Shown: positions 35,162 through 45,202, numbered from the stretch's first letter. The stretch is 64,000 bases of DNA from Endozoicomonas gorgoniicola (GCF_025562715.2 NZ_JAPFCC010000001.1:4052501-4116500); one strand, 5' to 3'. Notes: generated by a model not told the origin, from the letters alone. Numbers and translations are program-made.

Positions 35162-35890
35162 TTATTTTTGTTTCTTAATCTGGTTTCGAACGTCTTTATG
35201 ACTGTGTTCCATTCCTCCATCACCGGGCTTCCAACCCTGTGGCACCAGCATGCCTTCGTTTTCCTCTACAAATTTCAGTGCTGCCGCTTTCCGGTAAAGT
35301 TCGTCAACATCCCGCCCTATGCTGTTCATCTGCACTTCTGAAATCTGAACCTTACCCTGCCTGTCGATAAAGAATGTAGCCCGCAGTGCCAGACCGTCCT
35401 CGCCTTCGACACCATAGTTTCGAATAATCTTGTGATCGGCATCAGACACCATGATAAAGTCCGCATCACCAATACCAATCGGCGTATTCCTGTCACCCGC
35501 AGCGGGTTTGTCCGACCTCATACGCCACGCCTGATGTGAAGCCTCTTTATCTTTATTCAGATAGGCTTCGTCTGTAGACAGCACCAGTACCTCGTAACCA
35601 AGTTCGTGAAAGTCGTCAATACGGTTTTTCAGGGCAATCAGTTCAGTGGGGCAGATAAAGGTGCAGTTTTTCGGATAGGTCAGCAACATAATCCGACCTT
35701 TGCCAATCAAACTGGAGAGACTGAATGTTTCCACCAGCTTGCCAGCAGGGTTACCCTGTTGCGGCACCACTGCCGGTGCTTCAAACAAAGGGGCATAGCT
35801 GCCGGGAATCGGAAAGGCTTCTGCAGAAGACGCTGTCAGGGTCAGAGAAACCACCGCAGCAGAAATAACAGTAAACGTTCTGATTTTCAT
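35162..35890 (-). CDS. exported peroxiredoxin (AhpC/TSA family) with altered resolving site
   Basis: 242 residues. The signal peptide (VISAAVVSLTLTASSAEA) places it in the periplasm. The peroxidatic motif is present: YPKNCTFICPTELIAL with C80. At the C-terminus, where AhpC has V-C-P-A-x-W, this protein has MLVPQGW, so the usual resolving cysteine is lost. C76, four residues before C80, may substitute or the enzyme may be 1-Cys. The tail is His/Lys-rich (EHSHKDVRNQIKKQK). The gene is divergent from rep and separate from ahpC-ahpF. Confidence 0.88.
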   Translation of the reverse strand: MKIRTFTVISAAVVSLTLTASSAEAFPIPGSYAPLFEAPAVVPQQGNPAGKLVETFSLSSLIGKGRIMLLTYPKNCTFICPTELIALKNRIDDFHELGYEVLVLSTDEAYLNKDKEASHQAWRMRSDKPAAGDRNTPIGIGDADFIMVSDADHKIIRNYGVEGEDGLALRATFFIDRQGKVQISEVQMNSIGRDVDELYRKAAALKFVEENEGMLVPQGWKPGDGGMEHSHKDVRNQIKKQK

Positions 35891-36048
35891 AACAACCTCG
35901 GGTACAAAGTACGAATCAGGTTTAGCAGAAAATCAGATCAGTGGAGATAAACTCAGGGGCATTAGAATCAGAAGTGTTCTGAATAGCATCTACCTGCGAT
36001 ATAACTGGTATAATCGATTATTTACCCACATTAATAATTGTTCCGCCA

Positions 36049-38061
36049 GTGCATAAACTTAACGACCGACAAGCTAAAGCCGTCAAATACATTGATACAC
36101 CCTTACTGGTTCTGGCAGGCGCAGGCAGTGGTAAAACCAGTGTTATTACCACCAAAATTGCCTATCTGATCGAAACCTGTGGCATCAATGCCCGTAATAT
36201 TATTGCCGTCACCTTTACCAACAAGGCGGCACGGGAGATGAAAGAGCGTGTCGGAAAACTGGTTCAGGGACGCAAATCACATGGCCTGACCGTTTCAACC
36301 TTCCACAACCTGGGACTGAACCTGATTCGTCGTGAATACAGGGCGCTGGGTTACAAGCCCGGCTTTTCCATTTTTGATGCGCAGGATGCCCACGCACTGA
36401 TTGGCGAACTGATGCAGCGGGAAATGGGTGCCGATGAAGACAGTGTCGACAGTGTGCAGCACACGATTTCCAACTGGAAAAACGACCTGGTGCTGCCAGC
36501 AGAAGCGATGCAAACCGCGCGACAGCCGCATGAACAACTGGCAGCGCGGGTTTATGAGCACTACAACCGAACCCTTAAAGCCTACAACGCCGTTGATTTT
36601 GATGACCTGATTCTGCAACCCGTTATGCTGTTCCGGCACCATCCGGAGATTCTTGAACGCTGGCAGAACAAAGTACATTACGTTCTGGTAGACGAATACC
36701 AGGATACCAACGGAGCCCAGTATGAACTGATCAGCGCTCTGGTCGGTACTCGTGGCAAGCTCACGGTAGTAGGCGACGATGACCAGTCAATCTACGCCTG
36801 GCGTGGCGCCCGCCCGGAAAATCTGGCGCTGTTGAAAGATGACTACCCAAGCCTGAGGGTCATCAAGCTGGAACAGAATTACCGGTCCACCAGTCGTATT
36901 CTTAAAGCCGCCAATACCCTGATCGCCAACAACCCCCATGTGTTTGAAAAAACCCTGTGGAGTGAACTCGGTATGGGCGACATTATTCGGGTGATCCGCT
37001 GCAAAAGTGACGACGCCGAGTGCGAACGCATTGCTACAGAAATCCTTACCCAGAAGCTCAGACACGATACCAACTACCGTGACTATGCGGTGCTGTACCG
37101 GGGTAACTTTCAGTCCCGCCTGCTGGAAATGAAACTGCAACAGCATCAGATCCCTTACCATATTAATGGCGGCACGTCGTTTTTCTCCCGGGCTGAGGTC
37201 AAAGATATCATGGCTTACCTGCGCCTTCTGGTGAATCAGGACGATGACAACGCTTTCCTGCGCGTCGTCAATGTTCCCCGTCGTGAGATTGGCCCATCTA
37301 CGCTGGAAAAACTGGGTAATTATGCCAGTGAACACCAGTTAAGCCTGTACGCAGCCTGTCAGGAAATGGGTTTACAGGAAGCGATTTCCCCAAAGTATGT
37401 GAAAAAACTCAGGGATTTCACTGAGTGGATGGATACTATTTCCAGACTGTCACAGACAGAGGAAGATCCACTCAAAGCCGTTCGGGAAATGATCGACGAC
37501 TGTGGCTATGAAAACTGGCTGATGCAGACAACAGCTACCCCGGCCGGTGCAGAGAAGCGCATGGCCAATGTCTGGTTCCTGATCGACTCTTTGCAGCAGT
37601 CTCTTGAACGGGGCGATGAAGACGCTACCCTGGAAGACGCAATCAGTCGCCTGATTCTTCGGGATATGATGGAGCGTCAGGAAGAAGAAGACGACGCAGA
37701 CCGAGTACAACTGCTTACCCTGCACGCCTCCAAAGGCCTTGAATACCCACATGTCTTTATGATGGGCATGGAAGAAGACCTGCTGCCACACCGAACCAGT
37801 ATTGAAGAGGACAACATAGAGGAAGAACGTCGTCTGACTTACGTCGGCATTACCCGCGCCAGAAAATCTCTGACCATGACCCTGGCAGGGCAACGCAAAC
37901 AGTTCGGCGAGGTCATTGATACAACACCCAGCCGCTTCCTTGATGAACTACCCCAGGAAGACCTGACCTATTCAGGATTTGGTGAAAAAGCCACTGAGGA
38001 ACAGAAAAAACTGACCGGTAACAATGCCCTTGCGGCGCTTCGTCAAAGTCTTAGCAGCTGA
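36049..38061 (+). CDS. rep: ATP-dependent DNA helicase Rep
   Basis: 670 residues (673 in E. coli). Superfamily 1A 3'-5' helicase that helps replication forks pass bound proteins. Motifs: Walker A LAGAGSGKTSVI (near 20-32), Ia TFTNKAAREMKER, II VDEYQDTN (near 222), III GDDDQSIYAWRGA, IV EQNYRSTSRIL, V TLHASKGLEYPHVF (near 560), VI EERRLTYVGITRARKSL. The start codon is GTG at 36049. Confidence 0.96.
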   Translation: MHKLNDRQAKAVKYIDTPLLVLAGAGSGKTSVITTKIAYLIETCGINARNIIAVTFTNKAAREMKERVGKLVQGRKSHGLTVSTFHNLGLNLIRREYRALGYKPGFSIFDAQDAHALIGELMQREMGADEDSVDSVQHTISNWKNDLVLPAEAMQTARQPHEQLAARVYEHYNRTLKAYNAVDFDDLILQPVMLFRHHPEILERWQNKVHYVLVDEYQDTNGAQYELISALVGTRGKLTVVGDDDQSIYAWRGARPENLALLKDDYPSLRVIKLEQNYRSTSRILKAANTLIANNPHVFEKTLWSELGMGDIIRVIRCKSDDAECERIATEILTQKLRHDTNYRDYAVLYRGNFQSRLLEMKLQQHQIPYHINGGTSFFSRAEVKDIMAYLRLLVNQDDDNAFLRVVNVPRREIGPSTLEKLGNYASEHQLSLYAACQEMGLQEAISPKYVKKLRDFTEWMDTISRLSQTEEDPLKAVREMIDDCGYENWLMQTTATPAGAEKRMANVWFLIDSLQQSLERGDEDATLEDAISRLILRDMMERQEEEDDADRVQLLTLHASKGLEYPHVFMMGMEEDLLPHRTSIEEDNIEEERRLTYVGITRARKSLTMTLAGQRKQFGEVIDTTPSRFLDELPQEDLTYSGFGEKATEEQKKLTGNNALAALRQSLSS

Positions 38062-38884
38062 TAAGAACGACCCTCGCAGACTCAATGCAGCCTGCGAGAA
38101 AAACTGAAAAAACAGAGACTTTTTTGAATATCTATCCATTTTTTTCCAGGATTAAGCACAAATATTGACTGAACTCATAATTAAGTTAATTAATTATGCG
38201 CGACAAAGACTGTTTACTTGCAGAGGTTAATGTTTTGTGACAGATTTCACTGGAAACTTAATACAAAGCAACAAAAACTAACGGAGAGAATCCTATTTTT
38301 TCTACCGCTGATCGTTGCTGACTATCGGGCTAAATTCACTATCCACAGGGGAGTTGCCTGACAAAAACCGGAGAGAGTAATAATAATGGTAAGAAAAACC
38401 CGCGACCCTATCTCTGTATTGCTGACAGTGTTTGTTCTGGCTGTAGCGACTACCGCCGCAACCGCCTCACTGATTTAGGCATTGATATGCAAGGCTGCCA
38501 GGGAACGGCAAGCTTAATGTTTATGTGCAGGGGGTGATGGCAGAATGGGTATTATTAGTTGCAAAAAAAAAGCGCAAAATGTTAGTGCCATTGGCTCCAA
38601 ATGAGATCGCCCCGGGCTGCTGGCACTATGACTTTTACGCAACGTCCGGGCGCTCTTTGCGTCCCGTTTAGTACATCTCTATTGGGTTCATGCACTTCCG
38701 GATCATTGTCTTTGTCTACTCCAATAGCTCTAGAGGAATCCTCCCTGAAAAGTTCTCACTTAGAAACTATCTAAAAACTTTTTCTCGTACATAGTCTTTT
38801 CAGATGGTCTATAAGTGATAGGGCTTTGGAGCTTATTCCCCAAAGCCTTGCTGCGAAATAAATAGAAACAACAGTGGTGGAGAG
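38062..38884 (+). other. 823-bp region without a large gene
   Basis: A short stem CTCGCAG / CTGCGAG (38073-38098) follows rep. The rest is AT-rich with one plausible small gene (38386-38478). I see no RNA gene, IS end or repeat in 38480-38884. Confidence 0.5.
38386..38478 (+). CDS. candidate 30-residue single-pass membrane peptide
   Basis: ATG at 38386 has a good ribosome site (GGAGAG, 9 bases upstream). The peptide is basic at the start (MVRKTRDPIS), then wholly hydrophobic (VLLTVFVLAVATTAATASLI), ending in TAG. The layout is that of a small inner-membrane protein. No family known to me. Confidence 0.45.
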   Translation: MVRKTRDPISVLLTVFVLAVATTAATASLI

Positions 38885-40258
38885 ATGAGAGAGCCTGATA
38901 CCTTTAAACGTTTATTTGTGCGCTCGCTGTTAATAACCTTTCTGGTGTGTCGGGCTGGAGTAGCAATAGCTGGCAAGGGCGACGAAGCGGCTATACCTGA
39001 ACAGTTACAAGAAATTCTCGAATCACTGGATTACAAAGTGGTTAAGTGCAAACCGCTGGAAGATGGCAGGTTCTGCCATTCCTCCTCGATTGTACGCTCA
39101 ATGCAAATCTATGACAGGGAGCATGACAGCATAGAGATTCATGGTGCACGCTTGATGACGTTACTCATGCTTCGACTTCCTGAACAACCGCCTGTTATTT
39201 CCCGGTTTCAAGACATTGACCCACAGTCGTGGGATAGCCCTCATGCTCAGGCAGCAGCGGTGAGTGACATGCTGGTGAAACAGCTTATGATGAAGTTTGC
39301 ACTTCAGAGAGAGCAACTGATAGCAAGTTTGGAGCGTATTTCGAATCATGGATATCACAGCATCCTTCTAACGGCGATAAATACCTTAGAACCCATTAGA
39401 CAAAATGCAGAACAAGTCGCCCGCCTCCCTATTGAGCTGATCAATGATCTCAGGCTGGATATGGATCAATTTGAAAGCCTTGAAGTTGCCATTCTTCTGT
39501 CAATGGCATCAGCTGAATCTACTTTGGTGCTTGATGGCAGTGACCCTTCCGGGGTCAGGTTAGTATCCATGGGCTACGTGAACCCCGTGAACTCTCTGGA
39601 CGCAGGAATTGTCAACATCCCAGAGTTCGAAATAACTATTCGGTATTACAGAGAACTCTCTCAGCAATCGGTGGAAGATATGCTGAATGCTGCATCATTC
39701 CGATTTGTTGTATCTCCCGAATACGGGTTATTGCCCTTGCAACCGCTGAACGTGTCTGTTCAGGAAGAGCCTGCACTGGTTGCAGGAACACCAATAAGCC
39801 CTGCTAGTTGCAGCAGCAATGAATGCCCTGCTACTTGCTACGATACGCGAGCTGGCGATTTCAGAAGTATGGGGTTATCTGATGAAAAGCCTGTGAAAAG
39901 CCGGGTTACCCCAAAGCTGAAAGAAGGTCTTCCAGAAGAATCCGTTAAAGATAAATGGGAGCGTTATAGCAATAATCGATTCCGGCACTTCACCTCCCTC
40001 TATAAGGTAACCGCTACTCTCCTGGTCTCATCCTTTGGCTACTTACTTCATCAGAATGAAAGAATCAGAGCTTATTTGTATCAATCAGTTTGTGGCGGCG
40101 TTGATGATATCGGACAGTGTGGGCTGTACTATGTGCATCTTGCTGAGAATGCGGGCAAAGACTTCAGAACAGCAGTTTATAGTCGCACTTGCGGGAATCT
40201 GAACTGGCCTGAATGCCAGCAGTACTACATGGATAATTATATTCCGGGTGGGCGATAA
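38885..40258 (+). CDS. exported hypothetical protein with one internal membrane helix
   Basis: 457 residues. The ATG at 38885 has GGAGAG just before it. The N-terminal signal (SLLITFLVCRAGVAIAG) precedes a helical, soluble-looking domain (about 30-300). Next come a cysteine cluster (SCSSNECPATC, near 316) and a Lys/Glu-rich linker. One hydrophobic helix (YKVTATLLVSSFGYLL, about 377-395) follows, then a cysteine-containing C-terminal segment (VCGGVDDIGQCG, TCGNLNWPECQQYYM). The paired cysteines suggest disulfides outside the cytoplasm. No known family recognised. Confidence 0.65.
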   Translation: MREPDTFKRLFVRSLLITFLVCRAGVAIAGKGDEAAIPEQLQEILESLDYKVVKCKPLEDGRFCHSSSIVRSMQIYDREHDSIEIHGARLMTLLMLRLPEQPPVISRFQDIDPQSWDSPHAQAAAVSDMLVKQLMMKFALQREQLIASLERISNHGYHSILLTAINTLEPIRQNAEQVARLPIELINDLRLDMDQFESLEVAILLSMASAESTLVLDGSDPSGVRLVSMGYVNPVNSLDAGIVNIPEFEITIRYYRELSQQSVEDMLNAASFRFVVSPEYGLLPLQPLNVSVQEEPALVAGTPISPASCSSNECPATCYDTRAGDFRSMGLSDEKPVKSRVTPKLKEGLPEESVKDKWERYSNNRFRHFTSLYKVTATLLVSSFGYLLHQNERIRAYLYQSVCGGVDDIGQCGLYYVHLAENAGKDFRTAVYSRTCGNLNWPECQQYYMDNYIPGGR

Positions 40259-40428
40259 GCAAGAGAGACTGCCACAAGTATTAGACGTCGATGTTCGCCC
40301 AGCTGAAGATACGACAGAAAACGTAAAGCATTCAAAGGCAATGGCACTGACTTAAGGCTCCAGCCCTTGACATAAAAAGTTGACAATTTCCAGTCACAAT
40401 ACGAGGGTGGCAGGGGGCTGCTGTGACT

Positions 40429-41067
40429 TTAAACCCGAGTTACTTTTGTATAGAACCTCATTCCAGGGTGCAAAGTAAAGACAGGCCAGGTCAATTTGCC
40501 TTTAAATAAGGGCTTAAAGAATTCATATGAAGTCGCTGGTGAACTAAATTTTGGCTTCAGTGCGTAGGCTTCTGGCAAGTAAGGGCCTATCAGTGATGGA
40601 GACGAAAGTACTGTTATTTGTTTATCCAGTAAACCCGGGTAAACCCGCTCCTCGTCATAGCCGCCTATCAATGTCTCTCTAACACAGAAAGAACTATACG
40701 ATCCCATTATTACAAGGCTGGTTATGTTATTGAGTACCAGATGCTTCATCAGAGGAGGCTTGGTGCTGGAAGAAAGTACACCATCATCCTCTTTTGTACA
40801 TGAAAAATCTGGTTCTCCAATAATGTTATAGATATGTTTGGCTCTGCGCTCTATGCATTCATGTACAACAATGATTTGGCAACCTAAACCCTTACAAAAA
40901 CGTAGCACACACTGCTGACTTTTTTGTCTGGCTACACAATTACTGAATGTTTCAGATATACACGGGCAATCCTTTTCGTCTATTACAATCACAGCAGTTT
41001 TTGCCTGACTTTCAGGGTCATGAAACTGGACGATGCCGTCAAATAAACTGCCATTAATTACTGACAC
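40429..41067 (-). CDS. isochorismatase-like cysteine hydrolase (tentative)
   Basis: 212 residues, no signal peptide. KTAVIVIDEKD (near 26) matches the first strand and catalytic Asp of the isochorismatase fold. LVLNNITSLVIMGSYSSFCV (near 112-131) matches the strand-turn carrying the catalytic cysteine. The middle Lys may lie in SSSTKPP. The remainder is atypical and cysteine-rich at the front (CPCISETFSNC). Family assignment rests on these two motifs only. It sits 28 bp downstream of the 5-formyl-THF cyclo-ligase gene on the same strand. Confidence 0.5.
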   Translation of the reverse strand: MSVINGSLFDGIVQFHDPESQAKTAVIVIDEKDCPCISETFSNCVARQKSQQCVLRFCKGLGCQIIVVHECIERRAKHIYNIIGEPDFSCTKEDDGVLSSSTKPPLMKHLVLNNITSLVIMGSYSSFCVRETLIGGYDEERVYPGLLDKQITVLSSPSLIGPYLPEAYALKPKFSSPATSYEFFKPLFKGKLTWPVFTLHPGMRFYTKVTRV

Positions 41068-41095
41068 TTTAGAATCTCCGGGTTGTCCCCCGTTT

Positions 41096-41689
41096 TTAAT
41101 CAGAAAATTTCTTCAACACATTATAGGCTTTGCCCTCAGTGACTATGCCTGACATTGGCACATCCCATTCCGCCACCGGAATCGATTCTACTTTCTGACA
41201 TTCATGAGCCAGCCCGACTAAAACCGGCTTATCGGATGTTTTGACAAAGGCAAAGGCCCGATCATAAAAACCACCACCCATCCCCAGACGTCCACCCGAC
41301 TCATCAAAACCGGTTAGAGGCATCAATACCAGATCCAGTTCAGTGGCCGGAATACACAACGACAAATCCAGTACGGGTTCCGGAATATTAAAGCGATTAG
41401 GCAACAGAACCGTCTCCGGGGTATATCGCTGAAAATACATTTGGGTCTTATCATTATTATCCAGTACTGGCAGATAACAGCTTTTGCCTTCATGCCAGGC
41501 ATATTGCACAATGCATTCGGGACTGATTTCACCGTCATTGGCAAGGTACACAGCAAGCTTCCGGCTTTTGCTGAATTCAGGTAACTGTTTTAGCTGTTTC
41601 AGCACGCCAGCCGCTGCCTGCTCTTGCTGAAGCCCTGATAACGCCCGACGACGATCTCTTAACGCTGACCTCAGTGCCTTACGATCCAT
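41096..41689 (-). CDS. 5-formyltetrahydrofolate cyclo-ligase
   Basis: 197 residues from ATG at 41689, chosen over the TTG at 41707 because AGGAAGGGG lies just upstream and MDRKALRSALRDRRRAL is the family start. Converts 5-formyl-THF to 5,10-methenyl-THF with ATP. Motifs: LAVYLANDGEISPE (near 45), PVLDNNDKTQMYFQRY, the substrate loop LVLMPLTGFDESGGRLGMGGGFYDR (near 125-150) and LVGLAHECQ. Equivalent to E. coli YgfA (FauA). Confidence 0.92.
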   Translation of the reverse strand: MDRKALRSALRDRRRALSGLQQEQAAAGVLKQLKQLPEFSKSRKLAVYLANDGEISPECIVQYAWHEGKSCYLPVLDNNDKTQMYFQRYTPETVLLPNRFNIPEPVLDLSLCIPATELDLVLMPLTGFDESGGRLGMGGGFYDRAFAFVKTSDKPVLVGLAHECQKVESIPVAEWDVPMSGIVTEGKAYNVLKKFSD

Positions 41690-41724
41690 GATTAACCCCT
41701 TCCTCAAATTAACGACCTCTCAAA

Positions 41725-42603
41725 TTAACGACAATGTTTTCTGACAATTTCTGCCAGCGCCTGAGTGGCAGGACCGGTGTTGTCATCATCAGGAAAGACC
41801 ATATACAGAGGCACTACCCTTATTCCCTTTGAATCCATGGGTAATACGTTAATGGTTCCGGCTTCCAGCTGCGCTTCAATATAGTGTTCAGGCAGCCAGG
41901 CAAACCCCAGCCCCTGCTCCAGCAACCGGACCACTGTCGTCATATTACTCACGGTCCAGCGTTCTTCAGTACCCAGCCAGCCAGCACTGCTACTGCGTTT
42001 AATTCCGGAATCGCGAACAACAATCTGTCGCTGTTGTTTTAATTCCTTTTCAGTAATGGTTTTGCCGGATTGAAACAGGGGGTGATCAAAACGGGCAACG
42101 GGCAAAAATCTTATAGAAAGCAGTTTCTCGCCCAGAAACCCGGAAGGCAGCACACCGGTAATCACCAGGTCAGCCTGACCAGAAACCAACCGTTCAGTGG
42201 TTCCTGATAACACCGATTCCACCAGCTCCAGGCGGGTACTGCGTGATACCTGCGAAAAATCTTCCAGAATATCCATCAGAATCGTATCGGGAAATAACAC
42301 CTCAACCGCCAGCGTCAGCTCGCCTTCCCACCCCATCGACAGACTGCCTGCAATTTTTTCCAGAGCATCGCATTCCTTCAGCAAAACCTGAGAACGACGC
42401 AGCATAACCTTGCCCGCCTCTGTCAGTTCTGCCTTGCGCCCACGCACCTCAAGAATCCGCACACCCAGCTGATCCTGCAACTTATTAACGGCATAGCTGA
42501 TCGTCGACTGACTTTTATGCAGAGCGCTGGAAGCCTGGGCAAAACCTCCATATTCAACAACAGCGTGAAGCATACGCCACTGTTCCAGTGTAACTTTTGA
42601 CAT
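41725..42603 (-). CDS. LysR-family transcriptional regulator
   Basis: 292 residues. The N-terminal winged helix-turn-helix (LEQWRMLHAVVEYGGFAQASSALHKSQSTISYAVNKLQDQLGVRIL) is followed by a substrate-binding domain (about 90-290). The regulated genes and ligand are unknown. An IS30 copy ends 15 bp before the start codon (42619), so its own promoter has probably been separated from it and expression may now depend on the IS. Confidence 0.93.
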   Translation of the reverse strand: MSKVTLEQWRMLHAVVEYGGFAQASSALHKSQSTISYAVNKLQDQLGVRILEVRGRKAELTEAGKVMLRRSQVLLKECDALEKIAGSLSMGWEGELTLAVEVLFPDTILMDILEDFSQVSRSTRLELVESVLSGTTERLVSGQADLVITGVLPSGFLGEKLLSIRFLPVARFDHPLFQSGKTITEKELKQQRQIVVRDSGIKRSSSAGWLGTEERWTVSNMTTVVRLLEQGLGFAWLPEHYIEAQLEAGTINVLPMDSKGIRVVPLYMVFPDDDNTGPATQALAEIVRKHCR

Positions 42604-42618
42604 TGTTATTTGTTATTT

Positions 42619-43739
42619 CCTGAATTCGTATCATAAGTGCATAACCTCTGTAACCAGAGGATTGTTTCAGAACCTTTGAAGTGAATCAGAACTCAGGGGT
42701 ATTCTGTAAAGCAACCAAACCATACAGAGGAAGCCAAGGATGGCCTATACACACCTGAGCTCTGAAGAGAGATATTATATCGAAACTGAACTCAAAAATG
42801 GGACTTCACAAAACAAAATTGCTAAAAAGCTTGGCCGTTCACAGCCTACCGTGTCGCGAGAAGTAAACCGCAATAAAGGGCAAAGAGGGTACAGGCACCA
42901 ACAGGCTAATCGCACAGCTCGGCAGCGGCACAAAGATAAGCCAAAAGCTATTAAGCTGACAGACGACATTAAACAACGTATTTCAAACGATATCCGTTCA
43001 GATTGGAGTCCTGAACAAGTGGCTGGAAGGCTTGAAAAGGACGGTGTAATCAAGCTGCATCATGAGACGATTTATCAATTTGTAGCGGATGATAAACGGC
43101 GCGGAGGCTCGCTCTATAAGCACTTGAGGCACCAGAAAAAAACTTATCGAAAGCGATACGGTTCAGCTCATAACCGAACCGGTATACCAAATCGGGTTGG
43201 CATTGAAGAACGCCCCGAAGTGGTCAACAACAGAGAGCGAGTTGGTGACTGGGAAGCTGATACTGTAATAGGTAAAAATCATAAAGGAGCCATCGCTACA
43301 TTAGATGAACGAAAAACCAAGCTTCGCCTTGCTGTCCCTCTACCAGGCAAGAAGGCAAAAGCGGTTAAACAGGGAATAATTGACGTACTCAAGCCTCTGA
43401 AAAGGTTTGTAAAGACAATAACATACGACAATGGAAAGGAGTTTGTTCAGCATGAATCAATTGCCAAAGCTTTAAAATGTGACAGCTACTTTGCTGCCCC
43501 CTACCATTCTTGGGAAAGAGGCCAGAATGAGAATGCTAATGGTTTGCTAAGGCAGTATTTCCCCAAGTCGATGGAGCTTAATGGCGTGACAGAAAAAGAT
43601 GTCATCATTGCAGTGGATAAGCTGAACAACAGGCCAAGAAAGTGCCTGGGCTACAAGACTCCTTATGAGGCATTTAAAGAGTCAACTGGAATAGATGCAA
43701 GAAAAGTCATGGGTTATGCACTTATGACTTGAATTCAGG
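42619..43739 (+). mobile_element. IS30-family insertion sequence, copy 2
   Basis: 1121 bp, ends CCTGAATTC... and ...GAATTCAGG, target duplication TTT (42616-42618, 43740-43742). Lies in the upstream region of the LysR gene. Confidence 0.95.
42740..43732 (+). CDS. IS30-family transposase
   Basis: 330 residues, the same protein as at 22888-23880 and 58511-59503: HTH region near the N-terminus and complete DDE residues (DWEAD, YDNGKEF, NENANG). Confidence 0.95.
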   Translation: MAYTHLSSEERYYIETELKNGTSQNKIAKKLGRSQPTVSREVNRNKGQRGYRHQQANRTARQRHKDKPKAIKLTDDIKQRISNDIRSDWSPEQVAGRLEKDGVIKLHHETIYQFVADDKRRGGSLYKHLRHQKKTYRKRYGSAHNRTGIPNRVGIEERPEVVNNRERVGDWEADTVIGKNHKGAIATLDERKTKLRLAVPLPGKKAKAVKQGIIDVLKPLKRFVKTITYDNGKEFVQHESIAKALKCDSYFAAPYHSWERGQNENANGLLRQYFPKSMELNGVTEKDVIIAVDKLNNRPRKCLGYKTPYEAFKESTGIDARKVMGYALMT

Positions 43740-43823
43740 TTTGTTATTCAGCAGGTGACTTGTAAGACACCAGAGTATTCTGCCTGTTCCAGGCTACTGC
43801 CAGCAACCTGAATCCGGGAATCA

Positions 43824-45158
43824 TTATTTAGCAACATTCCCCGCAACATTCAGCGCATCCCAGGTGCGGGCAAACGGCGGAGCATAACAGAGATCCAGCA
43901 TACCCAGCTCTTCGGTAGTCATGCCGGAATAAATAGCTGCTGCCAATGCATCAACACGCAGTACAGCACCACGCCTGCCGACCAGTTGTCCGCCCAGAAT
44001 TTTTTTACTCTCACGCTCATAGATCAGTTTGACCCGGATATCTGACTGACCCGGATAATAATTGGTATGGCTTTTGTCGTTAATAACAACGACCTTATAA
44101 TCCATACCGGCAGCTTTAGCGTCTGCCTCGGAAATGCCGGTACGGCCCGCTTCAATATCCAGCACCTTAACCGCCGCAGACCCAAGGGTTCCCGGAAATG
44201 TTTTCTCCGCCCCCGTCAGGTTTTCACCCAGCATCCGCCCCAGCTTGTTCGCCGTGGTCGCCAGGGGTATAAAGACCTGTTCCTGCTTAACACGATGATA
44301 CACCGTGGCACAGTCGCCCGCCGCGTATATGTCTTTGAGACTGGTACGAGCCTGCTCGTCAATCACCAGAGCGCCATTAGACAGCCTGTTAATACCCGTA
44401 TCTTTGAGAAACTGTGTATTGGGCAGTACACCGGTACAAACCACCACCAGATCGGCTTTGTACTGCCCCTTATCCGTGACAAGCCCCGTTACAGTGGCAT
44501 CGCCCTGCAGGGAGAGGACCGATTCTTCCAGATGCAGTTCAACACCCTGTCGTTTAATTTCATCCGCAATCAGCTCGCTGATTTCCGGGTCAAAACTGTC
44601 TTTCACGACCCGGTCTGACAGCTCAATCAGCCGGACACGCTTGCCACGTTCTTTCATGGCTTCAACGACTTCCAGACCAATATAACCAGCTCCCACGACA
44701 ACAACATCCTGAACACTGTCAGCCAGTGTCGCTTCTTTCAGCCCAAAACCGTCCGCCAGAGTCTTCAGGAAAAACACATTACCAAGATCAAGGTTGGCAA
44801 TGGGCGGACGAATAGCAGAAGCGCCGGTTGCGATCATCAAACGGTCATAAGATTCTGTGTAGATTTCATTACTTTCAAGATTTCGAACCCGAAGTGTTTT
44901 CGTTTCTGCATCCACCTGCTCAACCCGGTGACGAACCCTCAGGTCAATACCGGACTGAACAAACTGATCAGCACTGCGCTCTGCCATATAAGAGGCATCA
45001 TCAAAATAACCACCCACAAAATAGGGCAGGCCACAAGCACCAAAGGAAACAATCTCACTCTGTTCCAGCACTACAATACTGGCTTCACGGTCAGTACGGC
45101 GGGCTTTTGCCGCAGCGCTCATGCCTGCCGCTTCTGCGCCAATAATGACGATATTCAT
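43824..45158 (-). CDS. FAD-dependent CoA-disulfide reductase / NADH oxidase-like enzyme
   Basis: 444 residues. The N-terminal FAD motif is MNIVIIGAEAAGMSAAAKAR. The single redox cysteine lies in VSFGACGLPYFVGG (near residue 43), the mark of the CoA-disulfide reductase/NADH peroxidase group. The NAD(P)H site is VVVVGAGYIGLEVVEAM (near 152), and IYAAGDCATVYH is the second FAD motif. It probably reduces CoA disulfide, persulfides or oxygen; the substrate cannot be told. A bidirectional terminator separates it from tcyP. Confidence 0.88.
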   Translation of the reverse strand: MNIVIIGAEAAGMSAAAKARRTDREASIVVLEQSEIVSFGACGLPYFVGGYFDDASYMAERSADQFVQSGIDLRVRHRVEQVDAETKTLRVRNLESNEIYTESYDRLMIATGASAIRPPIANLDLGNVFFLKTLADGFGLKEATLADSVQDVVVVGAGYIGLEVVEAMKERGKRVRLIELSDRVVKDSFDPEISELIADEIKRQGVELHLEESVLSLQGDATVTGLVTDKGQYKADLVVVCTGVLPNTQFLKDTGINRLSNGALVIDEQARTSLKDIYAAGDCATVYHRVKQEQVFIPLATTANKLGRMLGENLTGAEKTFPGTLGSAAVKVLDIEAGRTGISEADAKAAGMDYKVVVINDKSHTNYYPGQSDIRVKLIYERESKKILGGQLVGRRGAVLRVDALAAAIYSGMTTEELGMLDLCYAPPFARTWDALNVAGNVAK

Positions 45159-45202
45159 GTCCGAATTCCTTATTGCTTATCCATGACGTTGAAGAGAGAT
45201 AC

